DNA from: Truepera radiovictrix DSM 17093
GTDB lineage: Bacteria; Deinococcota; Deinococci; Deinococcales; Trueperaceae
NCBI RefSeq assembly: GCF_000092425.1
Contig: NC_014221.1
Coordinates: forward strand, 90,001 to 154,000
DNA: 64,000 nt
Direction: 5' to 3'
A program made the position numbers and the translations under genes. Below are positions 46,117 through 55,116 of this stretch, one piece after another (the first letter of the stretch is position 1; every line of letters begins with the position of its first letter). The notes beneath the pieces are model-generated. The model was not told where the DNA came from, ran no database searches, and saw nothing but the letters and a program-made list of their open reading frames with translations.

Positions 46117-47595
46117 CTACCCCACCCCACCCGTAAAGACCGTCTTGGTCTCCATGTACTCCAAGAGCCCCTCGCTCCCCGTCTCCCGCCCGAACCCGCT
46201 CCCCTTGACCCCGCCGAAGGGCGCCTCGGGGGTCGCGGGCAGCCAGTCGTTGACGCACACCAGACCGACCTCGAGCCCCTCGCTCATGCGGACGCTCGTG
46301 TTGAGGTCGTTGGTGAGCACAAAGCCCGCTAGCCCGTACTCGCTGCGGTTGGCGAGCCCTAGCACCTCGTCGGCGTCCCTAAAGGGGATGAGCGGCATCA
46401 CGGGGCCGAACACCTCCTCGGTGTGCACGGGCATGTCCGGCGTGACCTCGCTGAGCACCGTCGGCCGGTAGAAGTAGCCCTGCCCCGCCGGGCGTTCACC
46501 GCCTGTTTCCAGCTTCGCCCCCGCCGCCACGCTCCGCGCCACAAGGTCCGCGACGCGCTCCCGCTGCGTTTCGTTGATGAGCGGCCCGACCTGCGTGCTC
46601 TCGTCTAAGCCGTGACCGAGCCTGAGCGCGCCCATCAGCTCGGCGACCCGCTCGGCAAACGCGCGGTAGAGGCTCTCGTGGACGTAAAAGCGCTGCGGCG
46701 CGACGCAGACCTGGCCGCAGTTGCGCGTCTTCCAGGTCACGGCGCTCTTGGCCGCTCTCTCCACGTCGACGTCGCCGAAGACGATGACGGGGGCGTTGCC
46801 GCCGAGCTCCAACGAGAGCCGTGTGACGGTCCTGCTCGCCTGGTCCATGAGGAGCTTGCCGACCCGCGGCGAGCCGGTAAAGGCGACCTTGCGGACGCGT
46901 GGGTCGGCCATCATCACCTCGGCGACCGCCGCCGGGTCGCCATTTACGACGTTGATGACGCCGTCGGGCGCGCCGCCCGCTTGGAGCGCCCGGGCGAGCA
47001 GCATGGCGCTGCGGGGGGTGTACTCGGAGGGCCGCCCGACCACCGTGCAACCGGCGGCGAGGGCGGCGGCCCACGTGCGCACGAGGTTGTAGACGGGGAA
47101 GTTCCAGGCGGTGATGGTGCCGATGACGCCCATCGGCTGGTGCAAGACGGTGATGCGGCGGCCCGGCGCGCGCGCCGGGATCACGCGGCCGTAGGCGCGC
47201 ACCCCCTCGCCCGCGAACCACTCGAGGTACCCGCAGGCGCTCGTCCACTCGGCTTTGGCCTCGGCGAGCGGTTTGCCCGACTCCTCGGTCGAGACGCGCG
47301 CGAGCGCCGCCACGCGGGGGCGGATCCAGGCGGCCGCGCGGTTTAAGACCTCGGCGCGCTCGTAAGGCGTCCGCTTCGCCCACGCCGGAAAGGCGGCGGC
47401 CGCCGCGTCCACCGCCGCCTCGGCGTCCTCGCGGCCGCCGAAGGGCACCCTCGCGATCAGCCCTTCGGTCGCCGGGTCGATCAGCTCCCAGGTGCCGCCC
47501 CCGGCGGCGTCCACCCACGCCCCGCCGATGAGCTGTTTAAAGACAAAGCCCTGCTCCGTCTCCGCGTTCATCCCCGCGTTCAGGGTGTTAGTCAC
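46117..47595 (-). CDS. gabD: Succinate-semialdehyde dehydrogenase-like aldehyde dehydrogenase
   Basis: 492-aa NAD(P)-dependent aldehyde dehydrogenase. The general base Glu is in LELGGNAPVIVFGD and the nucleophile Cys in NCGQVCVAPQRF; the cofactor loop FTGSPRVGKLLM precedes them. As the partner of gabT it would oxidise succinate semialdehyde to succinate. GTG 47595 overlaps gabT by 8 bases and has AGGAGG upstream. Last gene of the polyamine degradation operon. Confidence 0.9.
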   Translation of the reverse strand: MTNTLNAGMNAETEQGFVFKQLIGGAWVDAAGGGTWELIDPATEGLIARVPFGGREDAEAAVDAAAAAFPAWAKRTPYERAEVLNRAAAWIRPRVAALARVSTEESGKPLAEAKAEWTSACGYLEWFAGEGVRAYGRVIPARAPGRRITVLHQPMGVIGTITAWNFPVYNLVRTWAAALAAGCTVVGRPSEYTPRSAMLLARALQAGGAPDGVINVVNGDPAAVAEVMMADPRVRKVAFTGSPRVGKLLMDQASRTVTRLSLELGGNAPVIVFGDVDVERAAKSAVTWKTRNCGQVCVAPQRFYVHESLYRAFAERVAELMGALRLGHGLDESTQVGPLINETQRERVADLVARSVAAGAKLETGGERPAGQGYFYRPTVLSEVTPDMPVHTEEVFGPVMPLIPFRDADEVLGLANRSEYGLAGFVLTNDLNTSVRMSEGLEVGLVCVNDWLPATPEAPFGGVKGSGFGRETGSEGLLEYMETKTVFTGGVG

Positions 47596-48949
47596 CGCTC
47601 ACCACCTCCTGGGGCTCTTTGGGCGCGAACGCCGCGGCGAACGCCTCGCGCAGCACCGCCATCCCTTCGTCCAGCTCGTCGTCGGAGAGGTTTAAGGGGG
47701 GCAGAAAGCGCAGGCAGTTGCTGTAGAGACCGGCGCGCAGCACGATGAGGCCGCGCTTTAGCGCTTCGGCCGTCACGCGCTGCACCGCGTCGGGGTCGGG
47801 GGAGCCGTCCTCGCGGACGAGCTCGAGCGCCAGCATCGGCCCGAGGCCGCGCACGTCGCCGATGGCGTCAAACGCGCGCTGCAACCCCTCGAGGTGCCCC
47901 CGCAGCCGCTCGCCCACCTCGCGCGCGCGCCGCAAAAACGCCTCGTCGCGAATCATCGCCACGGCCTCCAAGGCGGCGACGCACGCGAGCGGGTTGCCGC
48001 TATAGGTGCCGCCCAACCCGCCGGGGTGCGGCGCGTCCATCACCTCCGCGCGCCCCACCACGGCCGAGAGCGGCATCCCCGCCGCGAGCGACTTGGCGAC
48101 CGTGACGAGGTCGGGTTCGACGCCGTAGTGCTCCACGGCGAAGAGCTTGCCGGTGCGCCCCATCCCGCACTGGATCTCGTCGGCGACGAGCAGCATCCCG
48201 TGCTCCGTGCAGAGCTCGCGCAGGCGGCGCAAAAAGGGCGCGGGGACGGGGAGAAAGCCGCCCTCGCCCTGTACCGGTTCGATGACCACCGCCGCGACCG
48301 CGCTCGGGTCGACGTGCGCGACGAAGGCGCGCTCGAGCCCGCGGATCGCCTCCTCGACAAAGGCCGCCTCGCTCATCCCCGGGGGGCGGCGGAAGAGGTT
48401 GGGAAACGGCAGCCGGTAGACCTCCGGTGCAAAGGGGCCGAAGCCCTTTTTAAAGAGCCCGTACTTGCTCGTCATGGCGAGCGTCAGGTTCGTGCGCCCG
48501 TGATACGCCCCCTCGAAGACGACCACGGCGGCCCGGCCGGTGTGCGCGCGGGCGACTTTGACCGCCGTCTCGACCGCTTCGGCGCCGCTATTTAAGAGCA
48601 CCGCTTTTTTGGGGCCGCTTACGGGGGCGATCTCGCACAGCAGTTCGGCGAGCGCGACGTAGGGTTCGTAGGTGCCGACGATGGCGCACAGGTGTACGAG
48701 CTTTTCGGCTTGCGCTTTAAGCGCCCCGACGACCCCCGCTGGCGTGTGCCCGACCGCTAACGTCCCGATGCCGCCGGCAAAGTCCAAAAGCGTGTTGCCG
48801 TCGACGTCGGTCACGGCGGCGCCGTGGGCGTGCGCGACGGCCACTGGCGTCAGCTTGGCGGCCCCGCGCGCGGTCGCGGCTTCGCGGCGGCGCGTGAGCT
48901 CCAAGCTCTTCGGCCCCGGCAGTTCGGTGATGAGACGGATGGTTCCCAT
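47588..48949 (-). CDS. gabT: 4-aminobutyrate aminotransferase
   Basis: 453-aa class III PLP aminotransferase. It shows LLNSGAEAVETAVKVARAHTGR, VFEGAYHGRTN, VIEPVQGEGGF, ADEIQCGMGRTG and the PLP lysine in VTVAKSLAAGMPLSAVVG. It moves the amino group of GABA to 2-oxoglutarate. ATG 48949 has GGGAGG upstream; the frame is open further but without protein-like sequence. It sits between the amine oxidase and gabD, linking putrescine to succinate. Confidence 0.9.
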   Translation of the reverse strand: MGTIRLITELPGPKSLELTRRREAATARGAAKLTPVAVAHAHGAAVTDVDGNTLLDFAGGIGTLAVGHTPAGVVGALKAQAEKLVHLCAIVGTYEPYVALAELLCEIAPVSGPKKAVLLNSGAEAVETAVKVARAHTGRAAVVVFEGAYHGRTNLTLAMTSKYGLFKKGFGPFAPEVYRLPFPNLFRRPPGMSEAAFVEEAIRGLERAFVAHVDPSAVAAVVIEPVQGEGGFLPVPAPFLRRLRELCTEHGMLLVADEIQCGMGRTGKLFAVEHYGVEPDLVTVAKSLAAGMPLSAVVGRAEVMDAPHPGGLGGTYSGNPLACVAALEAVAMIRDEAFLRRAREVGERLRGHLEGLQRAFDAIGDVRGLGPMLALELVREDGSPDPDAVQRVTAEALKRGLIVLRAGLYSNCLRFLPPLNLSDDELDEGMAVLREAFAAAFAPKEPQEVVSGD

Positions 48950-49099
48950 AAGCCTCCCTGATGGTGCGCCGGTCGCGCTGCTGAGTCTGCCGCCGGTGCG
49001 CGCGGCAGCTACAAGACGCGTTAGAGCACCCCGACGCCTCGTTGGTGGCACGTATTGTACGGCTTGTGCGTCCTCGACGCGAGGCGCGTCCCGAGGGGT

Positions 49100-50452
49100 C
49101 TAGCTCCTGGCTCGAGGCCGCTCGGCGTGGGCGGCGCGCTCCGGCACCGGGTCGGGTGCGCGCGCGCCGCCGCGGTGGGCGCTTCGGGCGAGGTGGGCGC
49201 AGACCTCGGCGGCGGCGCGACGGCCGCTCAGAAGGGCCCCGTGCACCGTCGCCGCGCGGTGTTCGGGTTCGGTGGCCTCGCCCGCCCAGAAGAGCGGCGG
49301 TGTCGGCGCGGCGAGCTTTTCGCGGGCGCCGTCATGGCCGGGGAGCACGAACGAGTAGCCGCCGCGCGTGTAGGGGTCGTCGGGCCAGTTGACGAGCCGG
49401 GCGCCTAGGGGGGTGAGCTCCGGCCGGCCGAGTTCGCTCCGAAAGGACGCCAAGGCCGCCTCTAGCGCCCCCGCCTCGCCCAGCGAGAGGAGCTCGGAGG
49501 CCCAGTCGCCGGAGACGAACGCCGTCCAGACGTGCTCCTGCGCAGGGGGCGTGTGGCCGAACGACGGCGACCACCACATGGGCGGGTTGAGGCGGCTATA
49601 GAGCGCCATGACGTGCGGGGGCAAGGGCGCCTCGGCGAAGCGGTAGACCAGTTTGATGACCGGCCCCATCTTGAGGCCCAACAGGGCGCTCTGCTTCGCG
49701 TCGGGGAGCTCCGGCGAAAAGCGGATCGCCCCCGCCTGAAGGACGCCTAGGGGTACGGTGATGATCGCGGCTTCGGCGTCGTAGCGCTCCTCCCCCAGGG
49801 TGCGCACGTGCACCCCCGTGCCCGGCGACCAGCGCACCTCGGTGACGGGGTCGTGCAGGTGCACCTCGAGCCCCGCGGCGAGCGCCCGCACGAGCGCGTC
49901 GTAGCCGCTGAGCAGCCGGAAGTCTTCGGAACCGCTCTCCTCGCCCCCTTCGCGCAAGCCCTCCAGCACGGCCCGCGCACTTAAAAAGCGCATCGATTCA
50001 CCGCACGCGTTGGCGAACGAGCGCCGCACGTAACGCAGCTGCGTGGCGGAGAAACCGATGCGTCTTAAGTAGCTGTGAAAATCCTCGCCGGGCAGCGCGT
50101 CGACCTCGGGGAGCGCCCACGAGCGGGTGAGGTCGAAGTCAGGGCATTGCGAGCGCGCCTCGCGCATGCTGAGGAGGCGGCCGTCCTCGAGGCGCACGAG
50201 CGAGTCGTCTTGCTTGGGCCAGGGGAGCGTCTCGAGGCCGAGCGCGCGCACCAGCTCCCAGGTCGCGGCGCGCTCGCCGTGGATGAACTCGGCGCCGAAC
50301 TCGACCGGCACCGAGGCGAAGTCGCGGTTCGTGTAGGTGCGGCCCCCGAGGCGGTCTTTGGCCTCGAGGACGATGACCTGTTGGCCCGCTTCCTTGAGCG
50401 CGCGCGCCGCCGCGAGCCCGGCGACCCCCGCGCCCAGCACGAGCACCCTCAT
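49100..50452 (-). CDS. FAD-dependent amine oxidase (polyamine oxidase type)
   Basis: 450-aa flavin amine oxidase. N-terminal FAD motif VLVLGAGVAGLAAARALKEAG, then LEAKDRLGGRTYTNRDF; the C-terminal FAD block is FWAGEATEPEHRAATVHGALLSGRRAA. The family oxidises polyamines or monoamines to aldehydes. Given gabT and gabD downstream it likely acts on putrescine, spermidine or an acetylated form. The start overlaps the upstream GNAT stop (ATGA). Confidence 0.9.
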   Translation of the reverse strand: MRVLVLGAGVAGLAAARALKEAGQQVIVLEAKDRLGGRTYTNRDFASVPVEFGAEFIHGERAATWELVRALGLETLPWPKQDDSLVRLEDGRLLSMREARSQCPDFDLTRSWALPEVDALPGEDFHSYLRRIGFSATQLRYVRRSFANACGESMRFLSARAVLEGLREGGEESGSEDFRLLSGYDALVRALAAGLEVHLHDPVTEVRWSPGTGVHVRTLGEERYDAEAAIITVPLGVLQAGAIRFSPELPDAKQSALLGLKMGPVIKLVYRFAEAPLPPHVMALYSRLNPPMWWSPSFGHTPPAQEHVWTAFVSGDWASELLSLGEAGALEAALASFRSELGRPELTPLGARLVNWPDDPYTRGGYSFVLPGHDGAREKLAAPTPPLFWAGEATEPEHRAATVHGALLSGRRAAAEVCAHLARSAHRGGARAPDPVPERAAHAERPRARS

Positions 50453-51261
50453 AGACGGGCGCTTGGTTGTGGCCCCGCTGCGGGGAGCCCCTGGGGGGCC
50501 GGGTGCGCCGCTCTTGCCGCGCGCTCCGGGCGCCACACGATCAGCATCCCCGCGTGATCGGCGTCGCTGTCCCAAGCGTAGTCCTCGATGACGCCGCAGG
50601 GTTTAAAGCCGCGCTTCATCTGCACGCTCACCGTCGGGTCGAAAATCTCACCGGCGATAACCTTGGCGGCGTACTCGCGCACCGACATGACGTCACGGTA
50701 GCGCCCGTAGCCCTTGAGCATCCCGCCGGCGTACATCCCCTCGAGCCCCAGCGCCTCGACGAGCGCGAACTGCGCCTTGTAGAGCGCTGAGGCGACGCCG
50801 CGCCCCTGAAACTCGGGGTGCACCGCCTTGTCGACGCCGTAGAGCCAGCGCCCCTCGGGGTCGTGGTTGGGGAGCGTGAGGTCGCCGATCATCGCCGACC
50901 AGCTTAAGGGGCGCGCCGAAGGGGGGTAGTCCGTGCGCATCGCGAGCGCAACGCCGATCACCCGCTCGCCCCCTGGCGTGTCGGTGACGACGACGAACTG
51001 CCCTTCGGGGAAGCGCCGCAGCATCTGCGCGACTTCCGCTTCGGACGCGCAGCCGCGCGTCCCGATGGGAAAACCGTTCGCGCGGCAGATGACCTCGTGG
51101 ATGCCGGCGCCGTGCTCAGGCCGCGCCTGCACGACGTGGTAGGTGAGCTGACGCGGCGTCTGCTTGGGGGTTAGAGAGATGCGTTTTTTGCTTCGTACCT
51201 GGGTAAGGGGGGGTAGACGATCCTGATATATCTGCGATAAAGAACTTCGTGAGCCTCTCAT
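50449..51261 (-). CDS. GNAT acetyltransferase of the polyamine locus
   Basis: 270-aa GNAT-fold protein. Its acetyl-CoA loop is KAVHPEFQGRGVASALYKAQF, preceded by VIGVALAMRTDYPPS. It leads the amine oxidase-gabT-gabD series, so it may acetylate polyamines before oxidation. The true start is uncertain: ATG 51261 is used here, but the frame is open to TTG 51417 and no Shine-Dalgarno site is visible at either. A -10 (TACACT) lies at 51493-51498, which would leave a long leader. Confidence 0.75.
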   Translation of the reverse strand: MRGSRSSLSQIYQDRLPPLTQVRSKKRISLTPKQTPRQLTYHVVQARPEHGAGIHEVICRANGFPIGTRGCASEAEVAQMLRRFPEGQFVVVTDTPGGERVIGVALAMRTDYPPSARPLSWSAMIGDLTLPNHDPEGRWLYGVDKAVHPEFQGRGVASALYKAQFALVEALGLEGMYAGGMLKGYGRYRDVMSVREYAAKVIAGEIFDPTVSVQMKRGFKPCGVIEDYAWDSDADHAGMLIVWRPERAARAAHPAPQGLPAAGPQPSARL

Positions 51262-51721
51262 AACGTCGTTCGGACAAAGCCCTAAACGTTGGAGGTATGA
51301 GTTCGTAAGAGATGGGAAAAACAAAGCGGGACGGCTAGCCTTTACGTCTTGCGTATCAGCCTCGTCCAGTGTCTCTCCACAACCTTCACGCGAGAGTTTT
51401 GGCCTCCCGAAACCCAAACGGCTTCATTTGGTTAACTCACACTTTAGGGTTGTCTTGAAACTTTCACTCTCCCTTTCAGCTCGTCTTAGGCCAGTGTAGC
51501 ACATCCCGGGGCGTTTTGGGTAGGGGCGCACACGTTGCTCCCCACACCGGAGCTCGGCTTCCGGGGCGCGCACCACGACCACCGTCGCGGGAAAAGCGCG
51601 TAAGAGCGTCCGCCCGCGCGGCTGGGGGGAGACCTCCAAGCAGAGGCCGCCGGGATGCGGTATGATGCGCCGCATCTCGCGGTGACGGCGTCACCGGCGC
51701 GCGCGGCCTGAGGAGGCGTAC
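51262..51721. other. Divergent region between the polyamine operons
   Basis: About 460 bases with lower GC than the neighbours between 51240 and 51440. Minus strand: TACACT at 51493-51498. Plus strand: TATGAT at 51661-51666, about 56 bases before potB. The long leftward leader may be structured; no known riboswitch pattern fits. Confidence 0.4.
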
Positions 51722-52576
51722 TTGGCGGGTAGGGTACAAAGGACCGGTACCGGGGCGAGCGTGCTGCTAGCGCTGCCCGGACTTTTCTGGCTCGTCACCT
51801 TTTTTCTGCTGCCGCTCCTTTTCGTGCTCTACGCGAGCTTTCAGACGCGCGGCGCGGGTGGGTTGCCCGTCCCTCCGACGACCCTTGAACACTACGAGCG
51901 CACCTTCGACGTCTTCTGGCCCGTCATCTGGCGCACCCTCTACTTCTCCGGCCTCACGACCCTCGTCTGTTTGCTGCTGGGCTTTCCGGTGGCGTTTTTT
52001 ATCAGCACGCGCAAAAGCGCGCGGGCGCGGCAGCTGCTGCTCTTTCTCATCCTGCTCCCCTTTTGGACGAACTTTCTGGTTCGCACCTACGCGCTGCAGA
52101 CGATCCTCGGCCGCGAAGGCCCCCTCAACGCCCTGCTCTTAAACCTCGGGGTGATCCAGGCGCCGCTGACGATGCTTAACACCCCCTTCGCGGTGATGCT
52201 CGGGCTCGTCTACGGCTTTGTCCCCTTTATGGTGTTGCCCGTTTACGCCTCGGTCGAACGCCTCGACAAGCGGTTGCTCGAGGCCTCGAGCGACCTGGGC
52301 GCCAACGACTGGCACACCTTCTGGCGCGTCGTGTTGCCCCTGACGCTCCCCGGCATCGTCGCGGGTTCGATGCTCGTCTTTATCCCGGCGATCGGCGCTT
52401 TTGTCACCCCCGACCTCTTGGGCGGTACCCGCGGGTTGATGATCGGTAACCTTATTCAGAGCCAGTTCCGCGGGCGTGGCAACATCCCGCTCGGCTCGGC
52501 GATCTCGGTGGTGCTGATGGTGGTGGTGCTGTTGGGGCTGCTCGTCTACACCCGTTTCGGCGAGCGACGTGACTAG
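51722..52576 (+). CDS. potB: PotB-type spermidine/putrescine ABC permease
   Basis: 284-aa inner-membrane permease with six helices. Starts at TTG 51722 after GAGGAGG. The EAA loop reads LLEASSDLGANDWHTFWRVVLPLTLPG, and NTPFAVMLGLVYGFVPFMVLP is typical of PotB. The next gene is the PotC partner. No ATPase or binding-protein gene is adjacent. Divergent from a polyamine degradation operon, which supports polyamines as substrate. Confidence 0.88.
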   Translation: MAGRVQRTGTGASVLLALPGLFWLVTFFLLPLLFVLYASFQTRGAGGLPVPPTTLEHYERTFDVFWPVIWRTLYFSGLTTLVCLLLGFPVAFFISTRKSARARQLLLFLILLPFWTNFLVRTYALQTILGREGPLNALLLNLGVIQAPLTMLNTPFAVMLGLVYGFVPFMVLPVYASVERLDKRLLEASSDLGANDWHTFWRVVLPLTLPGIVAGSMLVFIPAIGAFVTPDLLGGTRGLMIGNLIQSQFRGRGNIPLGSAISVVLMVVVLLGLLVYTRFGERRD

Positions 52577-52603
52577 CCTAGGGGCGGTCGTGAGGAGGCG
52601 AGG

Positions 52604-53515
52604 ATGACGGAGCGGACGGCACGCCCCCCGAACCCTACAGGGGACGCCGAGGGGCGCGGGCGCCTGCGGCGCGATCTCGCGCTGCGGCGCTGGGGCAAGG
52701 TCGGTTTGGTGCTCATCCCCGTACTCACCTACCTGTTTCTCTGGGTGCCCATCGTGGTGCTCATCGTCTTCTCGTTCAACGACGCCGCTTCGGTCTCCGT
52801 GTGGCGCGGTTTTTCGACGCGTTGGTACAGCAACCTCCTCGGGCTCGGTGGGGGCGCCTTTCAGACGGAGCTGCTCTTGCGCTCGGTGCGCAACTCGCTG
52901 CTGGTCGCCGGGGTGGCCACGGCGCTCTCGACGGTGATCGGCACGCTTTTTGCCCTCGCCGTGGCGCGCGGGTCGTTTCCGGGGCGGCGGTTTTTCGAGG
53001 CGCTCTTCTACCTGCCGGTGATCATCCCCGACATCACCCAAGGGGTGGCGCTGGCGGTCTTTTTCAACACGCTCTTCGCCGCCGCGCAAAACCTCTTTGG
53101 CGTGCGCCTGGTGAGCGGTTTCGGCACCATCATCATCGCCCACGTGGCCTTTAACATCGCCTACGTGGCCGTCGTGGTGCGCGCCCGCCTCGCCGCCATG
53201 GACCCCACCCTGGAGGAGGCGGCGCGCGACCTCGGGGCGAACCACTTCCAGACGTTTTGGCGCGTCACGCTCCCCAACCTCATGCCGGGGGTGCTCGGCG
53301 GGGCGCTGCTCGCGTTCACCATCTCGCTCGACGACTTCGTGGTGACCTTTTTTACCGCGGGCGTCGGCACCACCACGCTGCCCCTGTTCGTCTACGGCTT
53401 GTTGAAGCAGCGCGTGCCGCCGGAGATCAATGCGGTCTCGGCGCTTATGATCCTCGTGTCGATCGTGCTGGTCGCGGGGTCGCTGCTGCTGCAGCGGCGC
53501 CGTCCGGAGGCATAA
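52604..53515 (+). CDS. potC: PotC-type spermidine/putrescine ABC permease
   Basis: 303-aa second permease with six helices. It has YLFLWVPIVVLIVFSFNDA, YLPVIIPDITQGVALAVFF and the EAA loop LEEAARDLGANHFQTFWRVTLP, then SLDDFVVTFFTAG. An N-terminal cytoplasmic extension of about 40 residues is hydrophilic. Preceded by GTGAGGAGGCGAGG. Ends the two-gene permease operon; the missing potA and potD must lie elsewhere. Confidence 0.88.
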   Translation: MTERTARPPNPTGDAEGRGRLRRDLALRRWGKVGLVLIPVLTYLFLWVPIVVLIVFSFNDAASVSVWRGFSTRWYSNLLGLGGGAFQTELLLRSVRNSLLVAGVATALSTVIGTLFALAVARGSFPGRRFFEALFYLPVIIPDITQGVALAVFFNTLFAAAQNLFGVRLVSGFGTIIIAHVAFNIAYVAVVVRARLAAMDPTLEEAARDLGANHFQTFWRVTLPNLMPGVLGGALLAFTISLDDFVVTFFTAGVGTTTLPLFVYGLLKQRVPPEINAVSALMILVSIVLVAGSLLLQRRRPEA

Positions 53516-53677
53516 GCTCTCGGTGCCGCTAGAGCATTGAAGTGTGTACCCGTTGTGGTGTAGAAAAGGCATGAAAATAAGCTAGGGCGTATAGAGTTGA
53601 GTTGCGGCATAGATGCTGCAGTTTGTTGGGGTGGGTGGCTCGAGCGCAGTCGGGCAATCCACTCAAAAGGGGGTTTT
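53516..53677 (+). other. AT-richer gap before the tctCBA operon
   Basis: 162 bases, less GC-rich than surroundings; TATAGAG near 53590 is a possible -10. It likely carries the tricarboxylate transporter promoter. Confidence 0.4.
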
Positions 53678-54670
53678 ATGCGCGCTCTTGGTCCCTTTGC
53701 ACGTTTTCAGATCTTCGTTTTCACCTTAGCGGTGTTTGGCTTGGGGTTAGCGCAAGGCTTTACGCCACGTAATCCCACTTGTATCGCACCAGCGGACCCG
53801 GGCGGCGGCTGGGATTTTACCTGCCGCAACATCGCTACGCTCCTCTCGGACATCGGAGCTGTGCGTGGCCGCCTAAGAACGCAGAACATGCCAGGGGCAG
53901 GGGGTGGCGTCGCCTACGCTCACGTCGTCGGTCAGCAGAGCGGTAACGACAACCTCATCGTGGCCGCCTCGACCGCCACAACCACGCGCATCGCCCAGGG
54001 GCAGTTTTCAGGTTTCGATGAGGATGACGTGCGCTGGGTCGCCGCTCTAGGTGCGGATTACGGCGTCATCGCCGTGTCGCCCGACAGCCCCTATGATGAC
54101 CTCACGGAGCTCATGGAGGCGCTGCGAGCCGAGCCGGCGAGCCTCAGCATCGTCGGTGCCTCGGCCGTCGGGGGCTGGGACCACCTCAAGGTGTTGCTCG
54201 TGGCGCAGGCGGCGGGTCTAGAGAACCTGAGCGCTCTGCGTTACGTGTCGTTCTCGAGCGGTGGTCAGGCCATCGTCGAGCTTTTGGGGGGGCGCGCCGA
54301 GGTGTTTTCCGGCGACGTCTCCGAAGCGCTACCGCAGATCGAAGCGGGCAACCTCAAGGTTCTCGGCATCCTCGCCGAAGAGCGCGCCGACGGGCTCCTC
54401 GCCGAGGTGCCAACCGCGGCCGAACAGGGTTACGACGTCGTTGGGGCGAACTGGCGCGGCTTTTACATGCCCGCTGGAACGAGTGACGAGGCTTATACCT
54501 TCTGGGTCGAAGCGTTTAGGGAGCTCGAAGCGTCCGAAGCCTACGCGACCGTGCGCCAGCAGAGTGGGCTCTCCCCCTTCTGGCGCGGCGGCGAAGAGAT
54601 GACAGCGTTCGTCTACGACGAGGTCGAGACCATCCGCGAACTTTCCGAGCAGATCAACCTCACCGAGTAG
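53678..54670 (+). CDS. tctC: Tripartite tricarboxylate transporter substrate-binding protein
   Basis: 330-aa periplasmic binding protein of the TctC/Bug family. Signal peptide (IFVFTLAVFGLGLAQG) is followed by CIAPADPGGGWDFTCRN, the conserved ligand-loop region; NMPGAGGGVAYAHVVGQ and ALRYVSFSSGGQAIVELLGG are standard. It binds citrate or other dicarboxylates/tricarboxylates. ATG 53678 follows AAAAGGGGG. First gene of tctCBA. Confidence 0.9.
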   Translation: MRALGPFARFQIFVFTLAVFGLGLAQGFTPRNPTCIAPADPGGGWDFTCRNIATLLSDIGAVRGRLRTQNMPGAGGGVAYAHVVGQQSGNDNLIVAASTATTTRIAQGQFSGFDEDDVRWVAALGADYGVIAVSPDSPYDDLTELMEALRAEPASLSIVGASAVGGWDHLKVLLVAQAAGLENLSALRYVSFSSGGQAIVELLGGRAEVFSGDVSEALPQIEAGNLKVLGILAEERADGLLAEVPTAAEQGYDVVGANWRGFYMPAGTSDEAYTFWVEAFRELEASEAYATVRQQSGLSPFWRGGEEMTAFVYDEVETIRELSEQINLTE

Positions 54671-54675
54671 CAGCC

Positions 54676-55116
54676 GTGAGCGACCGCGTCGCCGCCCTTT
54701 TGCTTCTCCTCTTAGCGCTTTTTTTCGGCCTCGAAGCGTTAAGCTACCGTGCGGGAGACTTTACCGACGCGCTGGGGGCGCGCGCCTTTCCGCTCGCTGT
54801 AACGGCGCTGCTCGTCCCCTCGGCCCTCTACCTCCTGCTGCGCCCGCAGCCCGATAAGCCTTGGCCCCCCGCCCCCGTGTGGGGGGTTTTGGGGGTGGCC
54901 GTTGCGACCTTTATAGCGTACGCGCTGCTCCTCGAGCCGCTCGGTTTCATTTTCGCCACAACCCTTTTTTTCGTCGTGTTCGGAGCGTTTTTTGCGGCAC
55001 CGTGGTGGCGCAGCGCGCTCGCCGGACTGGCGTTCTCCGCCGCGCTCTACGCCATCTTCGTCTGGGCGCTCGACCTCTACCTGCCCGTCGGCGGCCTTTT
55101 CGAGAGGTTTATTTAG
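54676..55116 (+). CDS. tctB: Tripartite tricarboxylate transporter small membrane subunit
   Basis: 146-aa membrane protein with four helices and the TctB-like opening ALFFGLEALSYRAGDFTDALGARAFPLAV. Forms the transporter with TctA. GTG start 5 bases after tctC; the stop abuts the next GTG. Confidence 0.88.
   Translation: MSDRVAALLLLLLALFFGLEALSYRAGDFTDALGARAFPLAVTALLVPSALYLLLRPQPDKPWPPAPVWGVLGVAVATFIAYALLLEPLGFIFATTLFFVVFGAFFAAPWWRSALAGLAFSAALYAIFVWALDLYLPVGGLFERFI

Noticed and set aside
51280-51500. Glycine riboswitch upstream of the GNAT gene
   Set aside because: A GGAGAGAC stretch occurs, but the CCGAAGG block and the paired aptamer layout are missing.
53597-53677. Upstream start for the tctC gene
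   Set aside because: The frame opens earlier, but the signal peptide and the Shine-Dalgarno site place the start at 53678.
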